This document shows, in pieces, positions 23,855 to 32,400 of a stretch of DNA of 64,000 bases. Origin of the DNA: Burkholderia sp. BCC0322 (GTDB taxonomy: Bacteria > Pseudomonadota > Gammaproteobacteria > Burkholderiales > Burkholderiaceae); NCBI RefSeq assembly GCF_902833045.1, contig NZ_CADFDU010000008.1:62001-126000 (forward strand), written 5' to 3'. A program made the position numbers and the translations under genes. Each line of letters starts with the position of its first letter. Within the stretch, counting starts at the first letter, position 1. The notes under the pieces are model-generated. The model searched no databases and was not told the origin of the DNA. It saw only the letters and a list, made by a program, of their open reading frames with translations.

Positions 23855-24693
23855 CACAGTGCTCCCGCGTCGTGGCGGTCGGCGAGGACGTGCAGCCCCC
23901 GCTCGAGTGCCGGAAACAGGCTGCGCTGGAAGTTGTTCCAGCGCAGTTCGAGAATCGTGTCGTCCGGCGCGATCGGCGTGTCGAGCACGTCGCAGATCAC
24001 CTCGCCGGAATCGATGCCGTTGTCGACGTAGTGGAACGATGCGCCCGTCATCATCACCGGCTCGACGGACGACGTTGCGCCGCTCGCCCAGTCGACCCGT
24101 TCGCCGCGCGCGCCGTGCAGCGCGTCGAGCGTCGCCCACGCGCCGCGCCGCTGGTACGGCGAACCGTCGGCCGTGATGCCGGGGTGGATGTTGGCGATGC
24201 GCCGGTGAAAGCGCGCGCCGGGCCGCACGAGTTCGTCGAGGATCACGAGCAGCCCGTCGAGCACGACGACGTCGGCTTCGAGTTCGAGCAGGCGCTCGAG
24301 CAGACGGCGCTCGAACGCCTGCTTGGCCGCGGCGCGCTCGCGCGCGTCGCGCGGCAGCCGCCGGTACGTCGACGCAATCGTGCAGAACAGTTCGTCGACG
24401 GGCCGGCCTTGCACCGTCAACCCTTCCGGCAGGATCCACGGGCGGCCCGGCGTACGGGCGAAGCCGTAGTCGGCGACTTTCGCGCGGTCGGCCGGCGAGC
24501 CTTCGTCGTCGTCGACGATCACGCCCTGGAGCGTGTAACGCTCGCCGAGCGGCGAGTCGTTCAGGCGCTCGACGAGGAATTCGAGCGGCGCCTTCATGTA
24601 GCGCGTGCCGCCCTGATAAGCGACCGGCTGGCCGGCGCGATCGGCCGCGCCGTTGCGCAGCGACTGGATGTAGACGAGATTTTTCTTCGGCAT
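23854..24693 (-). CDS. pvdF: N5-hydroxyornithine formyltransferase PvdF
   Basis: 279 residues of the formyl-transferase fold. RIANIHPGITADGSPYQRRG (about 166-182), followed by FHYVDNGIDSGEVICD, corresponds to the catalytic His-Asp region of 10-formyl-THF-dependent formyltransferases (IHP, HxVDxGxDxG). It formylates the N5-hydroxyornithine that becomes residue 4 of ornibactin. The start at 24693 begins MPKKNLVYIQSLRNG. It lies 86 bp after orbA and overlaps orbL. Confidence 0.9.
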   Translation of the reverse strand: MPKKNLVYIQSLRNGAADRAGQPVAYQGGTRYMKAPLEFLVERLNDSPLGERYTLQGVIVDDDEGSPADRAKVADYGFARTPGRPWILPEGLTVQGRPVDELFCTIASTYRRLPRDARERAAAKQAFERRLLERLLELEADVVVLDGLLVILDELVRPGARFHRRIANIHPGITADGSPYQRRGAWATLDALHGARGERVDWASGATSSVEPVMMTGASFHYVDNGIDSGEVICDVLDTPIAPDDTILELRWNNFQRSLFPALERGLHVLADRHDAGAL

Positions 24694-24779
24694 GGAGGCG
24701 TCGTGGAAAAGCGGACGATGGCGCCGCGGCCCGCCCGCGCCGGCCACGCAGGCCGGCCGGCGCGCCGCGGCGCACATCG

Positions 24780-27029
24780 TCACCAGTTGTATTTCGCGGT
24801 CGCGATCACGGTACGGTCGGTCCCGAACACGCAGACGTTCGCCGACTGGCAACCGCTGATGTAGTGGCGGTTGAACAGGTTCGTCCCGTTCACGGCGAAG
24901 CGCCAGTTACGCGTGTCGTAGTGCACGCCCGCGTCGAACAGCGTGACGCTCGATACCGTCAGCGAGTTGTCGGCCGCACCGGCCGATGCGCTCTGGTAGC
25001 GAACGCCGCCGCCGAGGCCGAAGCCCGCGAGCGGCCCCGTGTGCCACGTCCAGTCGGTCCACAGCGACGCCATCTGGCGCGGACGCGGGATGTCGACCGG
25101 CCAGTTGTTCAGCGACACGTCGTTGGCCTTCACGTTCTTCACGTCCTGGTACACGTACGACGCGATCACCGACAGGTTGCGCGTGAGCTTGCCGGTCGCG
25201 CTCAGCTCGATCCCGCGCGAGCGCACTTCGCCGGTCTGCACCGACTTCGTGCCGGTATTGTCCTGGCTCGGCAGCGCCGGCGTGAGCACGTTGGTCTGGT
25301 TGATCTGGTAGATCGCCGCGTTCAGCATCAGGTTCTTGCCGGGCGGCTGCCAGCGCAGGCCGGCCTCGATCTGCTTGCCGCGGGTCGGCTGCGGCAGCCC
25401 GCCGCCGAGCAGGTTCACGCCGATCAGCGGATTGAACGACGTGGCATAGCTGACGTACGGCGACAGCCCGTAATCGCCCTGGTACGTGAGGCCCACGCGG
25501 CCGGTGAATGCCGTCACGTCCGCCTTCGTCGACGTGCCGCCCGCGCGGTCGTCCATCCGCATGTTGACCCAGTCCTCGCGGCCGCCGAGCGTCAGCGTCC
25601 AGCGGTTCCACTTGACCTGGTCCTGCGCGTACAGGCCGAACGTGTTCATCGTCGTGTACGTGTTGGTGCGGAACGTCGCGTCGGGCGTGAACACCGCCGT
25701 CGTGACGGGCTGGTACACCGGGTTGTAGATGTTCAGCGGCGGTGCGGCGGCGAGCCACTCGCTGTCGGTCGCCGTCTGCCGGTTGTACTGGAAGCCGAGC
25801 AGCAGTGTGTGCTGGAGCGGGCCCGTCGCGAAGCGGCCTTCGAGGTTGTTGTCGATGTCGAAGCGGCTGTAGTTCATCTGGAACACGCCGGCCCAGCGCG
25901 ACACGTCGGTCATGCTGCCGTCGACGAAGCCGTTGCCGAACACCGAACCGTTGTCGAGCGACAGGTGCATCAGGCGCGTGTTCTGGCGGAACGTCCACGC
26001 CGGCGTCAGGTTGCGCTCGAACTGGTAGCCGACCGACCACTGCTTCTTGCGGTAGTAGTTGAAGTTTCCGTCGCCCTCGTAGACGTCCTTGTTGATCTGC
26101 CCGTTCGGGTTCGGCAGCACCGTGCCCTGCGCGGGCAGGAAGTTCGACGAGATGTCGCCCCAGTCCTGCAGATAGGTGGCCGACAGCGTCAGCGAGGTGT
26201 CCGCGTCCGGACGCCAGCGGAACGACGGCGCGAGCGCGACGCGCTGGTCGTTGTTCGGGCCGGTCAGCGCGTTGCCGTCGCGTGCGACGCCGACGAAGCG
26301 GTACGCGTACTTGCCGTCCGGGTCGAGCTTGTCGCCGACGTCGATCATGAACTGCTTGCGCGCGTAGTTGCCGATCTGCACGCCGGCCTCGCGCACGCGC
26401 TCGCCGTCGGCGAGCTTGGTCTGCACGTCGACGATCGCGCCCGGGTCGCCCGCGCCGTACAGCACCGAGGTCGGCCCGCGCAGCACGCTGATGCTGTCGA
26501 TCATGTACGGATCGACACGCCAGCTCGCCAGGTTGATCGTGTTCGGCACCTGCAGCCCGTTCACGTACGCGGTCGGCGTGAAGCCGCGCAGCGCCGCGTA
26601 CCAGTCGGAGCGGTTGTCCGAGCCGTACGACGAGAAACCCGGCACGTAGCGCAGCGCCGCGTTCACGTCGGTCGCGCCGGTCATCTCGATCTGCTGCGCG
26701 GTGACGACGTTGATCGTCTGCGGGATCTCGTTGATCGACGTACTGGTCTTCGTACCGGTCCGGCTGCGCTTCGCGACGAGCCCGACCGTGCCGTCTCCTT
26801 CCGAGGCCGCGTTGACGTTGATCGTCGGCAGCGTGCCGGTCGACCCACTGGCCGACGCACCGTTCTGCGCACTGCTGGCCGATGCCGCGGCGCCCGCGTT
26901 CACGGCCGGCGCCGTCTGGGCCTGTGCCTGCCCTGCCGCCACACCGAACGCCACGCTCGCCGCGGCTGCGATCGCACGCAAACGCGTGCCTGTTGCCCAC
27001 TCCATCTTTCTCTGCTCCACTTGTTTCAT
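24780..27029 (-). CDS. orbA: TonB-dependent ferric-ornibactin receptor OrbA
   Basis: 749 residues. A signal peptide ends near AAGQAQAQ. A plug domain begins with TSINEIPQTINVVTAQQIEM and includes ALRGFTPTAYVNGLQVPN and SVLRGPTSVLYGAGDPGAIV, followed by a 22-strand barrel ending in the aromatic YNW. This is a siderophore receptor of the FpvA/FoxA type, without an extended N-terminal signalling domain. That fits control by OrbS and Fur and not by cell-surface signalling. Starts at 27029 and 27005 are both plausible. It sits within the biosynthetic operon between pvdA and pvdF. Confidence 0.95.
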   Translation of the reverse strand: MKQVEQRKMEWATGTRLRAIAAAASVAFGVAAGQAQAQTAPAVNAGAAASASSAQNGASASGSTGTLPTINVNAASEGDGTVGLVAKRSRTGTKTSTSINEIPQTINVVTAQQIEMTGATDVNAALRYVPGFSSYGSDNRSDWYAALRGFTPTAYVNGLQVPNTINLASWRVDPYMIDSISVLRGPTSVLYGAGDPGAIVDVQTKLADGERVREAGVQIGNYARKQFMIDVGDKLDPDGKYAYRFVGVARDGNALTGPNNDQRVALAPSFRWRPDADTSLTLSATYLQDWGDISSNFLPAQGTVLPNPNGQINKDVYEGDGNFNYYRKKQWSVGYQFERNLTPAWTFRQNTRLMHLSLDNGSVFGNGFVDGSMTDVSRWAGVFQMNYSRFDIDNNLEGRFATGPLQHTLLLGFQYNRQTATDSEWLAAAPPLNIYNPVYQPVTTAVFTPDATFRTNTYTTMNTFGLYAQDQVKWNRWTLTLGGREDWVNMRMDDRAGGTSTKADVTAFTGRVGLTYQGDYGLSPYVSYATSFNPLIGVNLLGGGLPQPTRGKQIEAGLRWQPPGKNLMLNAAIYQINQTNVLTPALPSQDNTGTKSVQTGEVRSRGIELSATGKLTRNLSVIASYVYQDVKNVKANDVSLNNWPVDIPRPRQMASLWTDWTWHTGPLAGFGLGGGVRYQSASAGAADNSLTVSSVTLFDAGVHYDTRNWRFAVNGTNLFNRHYISGCQSANVCVFGTDRTVIATAKYNW

Positions 27030-27051
27030 GCGGTCTCCGACCGTGCCTTTG

Positions 27052-28428
27052 TCAAAGAGCGAAAGCCATCCGGCTCGCGCTCACCCCGTTGTCCCGTCGT
27101 TTTTCCTGTGATGCCCGGGCCGCGCCTTCTTCATGGGCGGGTGCGATCTCGTTTTCGAGCGACGCGCAGATTTCGTCCGCGCGACGCGCCAGTACCGACA
27201 GCAGCGTGTCGGACAGGCCGTGGCTGTCTTCGCAGCAGCCTTGCAGGTAGATGCGCGGCGCGAAGTGCTCGGGCGTCGCGAGCAGGTAGTCGCGCGTCAC
27301 GTCGCCGCGTGCAAGCGCGTCACCCAGGTGCGGCGCGAGCCCTTCGAGCAGCGCCGAATGCGTGTCGCGGCGGTAGCCGGTGGCCAGCACGAGCGCGTCG
27401 AAACGCTCGACGCGCGTGTCGCCGCTCATCCGGTCGCGCAGCGTCAGCTCGATGCGTCCGTCGGCGGTGCGCACCGCCGCCTCGATCGCGCTGTTCGCGA
27501 GCAGCGCATGACGCGGCGTGCCGTCGATGCGCTGCAGGTACAGCATTTCGTAGATCTGTTCGATCAGCGGCCGGTCGACCACCGCGTAGTTCGTGTCGCG
27601 ATAACGCTCGAGCAGCGCGCGTCGCGCGTCGTGCGGCTGCGCGTAGACGACATCGGTGAACTCGGGGCTGAAGATCTCGTTGACGAACGGGCTGTCGTCG
27701 GCCGGCTTCAACGCACCGGCGCGCATCACGAGGTTCGCGTCGACGTGCGGGAAGCGGCGCGCGAGATCGATGAACACCTCGGCGGCGCTCTGCCCCGCGC
27801 CGATCACCGCGACGCGGCGGCGCTCGCCGTCCGGCGACGCGACGAGCCGGTCGATGTCGGTCAGGTACGACGACGAGTGGATCACGCGGTCGCGACCGAG
27901 CGCGGCGAACGCGTCCGGAACCGCCGGCGTGCCGCCGACGCCGACCGACAGCGCGCGCGTGACGCGCTGGCGCTCATGGCCGGCCGCGTCGCGCGACAGC
28001 ACGCGCAGCGCGTCGATCCGCGCGCCGTCGCCGTGCACGGGTTCGATCGCCAGGACGGTTTCGCTGTAATGGACGCGATCGTCGAACGCCTCGGCCACCC
28101 AGCTCAGGTAGTCGTGGAACTCCACGCGGGTCGGATAGAAGTTCTTCAGGTTGACGAATTCGTTCAGCCGGCCGCGTTCGAACAGATAGTTGATGAACGT
28201 GTAGCGGCTCTTCGGATCGCGCATCGTGACGAGATCCTTCAGAAACGAGATCTGCATCCGGCAGTCGTCGAGCAGCATGCCGCGATGCCAGCCGAATTCC
28301 GGCTGGCGCTCGACGAAGCAATGGGCGAACGTGCGGGCGCCGCCGCGCTCGGCGAGGCGCACGGCCAGCGCCAGATTCGACGGCCCGAAGCCGACGCCGA
28401 TCAGGTCGAATACGGTTTCTCTCTGCAT
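27052..28428 (-). CDS. pvdA: L-ornithine N5-monooxygenase PvdA
   Basis: 458 residues. FAD-binding GVGFGPSNLALA (11-22), MQISFLKDLVTMRDP (about 58-72), NADPH-binding VAVIGAGQSAAEVFIDL (about 203-219) and the C-terminal LATGYRRD motif define the siderophore N-hydroxylase family. It makes N5-hydroxyornithine, needed for both hydroxamates of ornibactin. The ATG at 28428 lies 32 bp after orbK, in the orbI-orbL operon. Confidence 0.96.
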   Translation of the reverse strand: MQRETVFDLIGVGFGPSNLALAVRLAERGGARTFAHCFVERQPEFGWHRGMLLDDCRMQISFLKDLVTMRDPKSRYTFINYLFERGRLNEFVNLKNFYPTRVEFHDYLSWVAEAFDDRVHYSETVLAIEPVHGDGARIDALRVLSRDAAGHERQRVTRALSVGVGGTPAVPDAFAALGRDRVIHSSSYLTDIDRLVASPDGERRRVAVIGAGQSAAEVFIDLARRFPHVDANLVMRAGALKPADDSPFVNEIFSPEFTDVVYAQPHDARRALLERYRDTNYAVVDRPLIEQIYEMLYLQRIDGTPRHALLANSAIEAAVRTADGRIELTLRDRMSGDTRVERFDALVLATGYRRDTHSALLEGLAPHLGDALARGDVTRDYLLATPEHFAPRIYLQGCCEDSHGLSDTLLSVLARRADEICASLENEIAPAHEEGAARASQEKRRDNGVSASRMAFAL

Positions 28429-28460
28429 GTCTCAGCTCCCTTGTCGGTGAATCCGGCGCG

Positions 28461-29486
28461 TCAGACGTGACGGCCGGAGAAGAAGGTCTCGCGCAGCGTG
28501 CGCATCCACAGCGGCTGCGCGTCGGCCAGCGCGAGACGGCGCTGCCGCGCGAAGCCATGCCGCGCGAGATGGTCGGCAACCCGCGCGTGGCCGGCCGGCA
28601 CGGCACAGCCGACCGCTTCGGTACGCGGGTCGTCGAGAAACAGGTAATGAACGACGGACGGCAGCCAGCCCGCCACGCAATGCGGGCCGCGCCAGCGCGA
28701 CTCGCCGACCAGCATCCGCAGCCCGCGGTCGTAGTCGCGCGCCGCGACGTGCGGCGCGAGCGCGTCTTCCTTCAGCCAGACCGCTTCGAAATACGCGAAC
28801 GGTTCGCCGTCGAAGCAGCCGACCAGCGGAATCACGTGCGGATCGGCGTCGGGCGCCGCGCCTTGCGCGCCGGGCGGCGTGCCCGGCCAGCCGTCGCGCA
28901 CGCGCGGCTCGTCGAACCAGCGCGCGAGTCGCGCGGCGTCCTCGGCCGGCTGCCAGCCGCGCAGCGTGAAGCGCACGCCGAGCGCAGGCAGGTCGCGCGC
29001 GTAGACCTCGCCGCGCGGCGCGGGCGGCCGGCGCGGATGGCGGCGGCCGTCGGTGAACATCGGCAACGTCGCGCACGGCAGATGCGGGCCGACGAGCCAC
29101 AGATCGGCCTGCTGCGCCCAGCCTTCACGCATGCAGCGGCCGCCGTCGGCGAGCACGCCGCTCGCGCGCAACGCATCGAGCGCAACCGCCGGCCACGCTG
29201 CCGGGTCGAGCCGGATCGCCGCGTGGCGGGCGCTATCCGAAAACGCCGCGGCCAGCGCGACCAGCAGCGCACGCCGCTGGTCGGCCGGGGCCGCGCGATG
29301 GTTGTACGCGACGAGGCGCAGCGCGCCATCGTCGCCGAGCTGTGCGCGCAGCAACTGCGCGCCGATGCCGTCGCCCTGCGCGACGCGGATCTGCGTGCCG
29401 TCGCGCACGGCGAACAGGCCGTCCGCGAACGCGAGGCGGCAGGTATCGAGCAGCGTGAATCCGTCCGGACGCACCTCAGCCAGCAT
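28461..29486 (-). CDS. orbK: OrbK, IucB-type N5-hydroxyornithine acyltransferase
   Basis: 341 residues with the same GNAT siderophore-acyltransferase C-terminus as OrbL: LARWFDEPRVRDGWPG, PLVGCFDGEPFAYFEAVWLK, DYDRGLRMLVGESRW. Ornibactins carry a 3-hydroxy fatty acyl group on the N5-hydroxyornithine of residue 1, and an enzyme of this type is expected to attach it. The ATG at 29486 has an excellent AGGAGG site and lies inside the end of orbJ (11-bp overlap). Confidence 0.87.
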   Translation of the reverse strand: MLAEVRPDGFTLLDTCRLAFADGLFAVRDGTQIRVAQGDGIGAQLLRAQLGDDGALRLVAYNHRAAPADQRRALLVALAAAFSDSARHAAIRLDPAAWPAVALDALRASGVLADGGRCMREGWAQQADLWLVGPHLPCATLPMFTDGRRHPRRPPAPRGEVYARDLPALGVRFTLRGWQPAEDAARLARWFDEPRVRDGWPGTPPGAQGAAPDADPHVIPLVGCFDGEPFAYFEAVWLKEDALAPHVAARDYDRGLRMLVGESRWRGPHCVAGWLPSVVHYLFLDDPRTEAVGCAVPAGHARVADHLARHGFARQRRLALADAQPLWMRTLRETFFSGRHV

Positions 29487-32400
29487 GGCGCGCCTCCTGT
29501 CCCGTTTCCGTGTGTGCATCGAGTCGCGCATCAAGTCGCGCGCCGAGTGCCGCGAGCGTCGGCGACGCGAACAGGTCGGCGACCGTCAGCGCGTGACCGG
29601 CACGGGCCGCCGCGTCGACGAAGCGCACGACGTCGAACGAGGTCGCGCCGGCTTCGAACAGGTTGGCGTCCGCTTCGGGTGCGGCCGTCGCGAACGTGTC
29701 GGACCACAGCGCCGCGAGGGCGGCAGCCGCATGCGGTGCACGCGACGACGTCGCCGCGCGCCCGTTGCCTTCCGCCTGCGAGCGATGCGACGCCGGCGCG
29801 ACCGCAGGCTTGTCCGGCGCGCCGAGCGCCGCTTCCGACGCGCCGGCGAAACGCGCGACTTCGTCGTGGTAGACATCGACGAGCGCATCGACGAAACCGC
29901 GGTCGATCAGTTCGTCCGCATACGAGAATGCGGCGCTTACGCGGCCATCCGGATGCTCGACGACGTCGAGCTCCAGCGTGAACACGACGCGATGGCGCAC
30001 CTCGCCGAATCCGGCCAGCGACAGGCCGGCCCAGTCGCGCGCCGCGGCACCCGCCGGGCGCAGGTAGTTGAACATCACCTGGAACAGCGGATTGGCCTGC
30101 GCGGCACGCGGCGCGCGCAGCGCCGCGACGACGTCCGCGAACGGCACGTCGGCGTGCGCGTAGGCCGTGAGCGCCGTGTCGCGCACTTGTGCGAGCACGT
30201 CCGCACGGCGCGCGGCCGGGTCGAGCCGCGTGCGCACGACGACCGAATTGATGAAGAGGCCGAGCGCGTCGCGGGCCGCGTCGCCCGTCAGCTCGCGCGT
30301 CGACGCCAGCACGCCGACCGGCTGGTCGGCCGCGCCCGTCGTGCGGAACAGCGCGGTGTTGAGCGCCGCGTGCAGCAGCATCGGCAGTGTCGCGTGCGCG
30401 GCCGACGCCGTGTCGCGCGCGGCGCGGATCAGGGCGCCGTCGAATTCGAATGCAATGCGGGCCGCACGCCATTGCGGCACGGCCGGTGCGTGCGCGCGCT
30501 GCGGCAGCACGCGCGTCGGCAGATCGGCCAGCGCGTCGCGCCAGTACGCGACGCGGGCCGGATGGCACGGTGCGGGCAGCACGAGCGGCATGGCTGGTTC
30601 AACGGCCTCAACAGCCTCATCGGCCGGCGCGGCGCCGCCTTGCACGCGGGCGACATAGCGCACACGAACCGCGTCGAGCCACAGCTCGATCGATTCGCCA
30701 TCCGACACGATGTGATGAATCGTCACCGACAGCACATGATCGTCTGCCCCGAGCCGCAGGACCCGCGCGCGCCACAGCGGCGCATCGGCAGCGAGGTCGA
30801 ACGGCGCGAGCGCATCCTCGTCGGTCAGCGCCGCGGCACGAACGAGTGCATCGGTTTGCGCCGACAGGTCGACCACCGGCAGTTCGACGGCAACGTCCGA
30901 GTCGATCCGCTGGCCCGGAAGTGCGCCGTCACGCTCGACCAACCGCGCGCGCAGCGCCGGATGCACGATCGCGACATCCGCAAAGGCCGCACGCAGCGCA
31001 TCGACATCGAGCGGGCCGCGCACACGCAGCGCGACCGGAATGTTGTATGCGGCGCTGTCCGGCTGCGCGCGCCACAGGAACCACAGGCCGAGCTGCGCCG
31101 GCGACAGCGGCCACACGCCGTGCGCGTCCGGTTGGGCGACGGCGAGGCCCGGCGCTGCCGCACCGGCATGCGCGGCGCGCGGCGCACCGGCGACCTGCAA
31201 CGCGTACTGCGCGAGCACGGGCGCTTCGAACAGCGCACGCACCGGCACGTCGCGGCCGAGCCGTTCGGCCACACGCGTTGCGACGCGCACGGCGGCGAGC
31301 GAATGGCCGCCGAGATCGAAGAAGTGATCGCCGCGCCCCACGCGCGCGAGATTCAGCACGTCGCACCAGATCGCGGCGAGCGCGGCCTCGTCGCCGTCGT
31401 GCGGCGCTTCGTACGCGCGCTCGACGCGTACCGGCGCCGGCAGCCGTGCGCGGTCGACCTTGCTGTTCGCGTTGCGCGGCAGCGCGTCGAGCACGATCAG
31501 CTGCGCGGGCACCATGTAGTCGGGCAGCGTGCGGCGCAGGTGCGCGTCGAGCGTCGCGGCTTCGACCGGCTGCGCGGCCGCCCTTGCGTCGGCGGTCAGC
31601 TCGACGTACGCGACCAGCTGCGCGCGTGCGCCCTGCCCGTGCACGACCGCGCACGCTTCGCGCACCGCGTCGTGCGCGGCAAGCTGGGCCTCGATCTCGC
31701 CGAGTTCGATGCGCAGCCCGCGCAGCTTCACCTGATGGTCGACGCGGCCGATGAAGTCGAACACGCCGTCCGCGCGACGCCGCACGAGGTCGCCCGTGCG
31801 GTACAGCCGCGCGCCCGGCACGCCGTACGGATCGGGCACGAAGCGCTCGGCGGTCAGCGCCGGGCGGTCGAGATAACCGCGCGCGACGCCGATCCCCTCG
31901 CCGCCCAGATACAGTTCGCCGATCACGCCGACCGGCAGCGGATGCAGGCGTTCGTCGAGCACATGCGCGGTGCGTGCGCCGACCAGCGTACCGATCGGCA
32001 GGTAGGCGGCGTCGCCGAGCATCGCGAGATCGTCGCCGGGCCGGAACATCCACAGCGTCGGCGTGATGACCGTCTCGGTCGGGCCATAGCCGTTGACCAC
32101 GCGCACGTTCGGCAGTGCGCGCCGCAGCATCGCGAACGCCTCGCGCGACGTCGCCTCGCCGCCGACGGTCAGCGAACGCAGCGTCGGCGGCGCACCATGC
32201 GCGAGCGCCCATTCGGCGAGCTGCGCGGCGCAACCGGGCGGCACGTAGGTCATCGTCACGCCATCGCGGACCATCATCGCGCAGGTCTGCGCGGGCGGCC
32301 ACAGCACGTCGGCCGTCACCGACACGGCGGCGCCCGACATGTACTGCGAAAACCAGCCTTCGTGCGCACCGTCGAAGTTGACCGACTGGAACAGCAGGAA

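Noticed and set aside
24864-27659. 931-codon plus-strand frame opposite orbA
   Set aside because: Antisense shadow of the TonB receptor.
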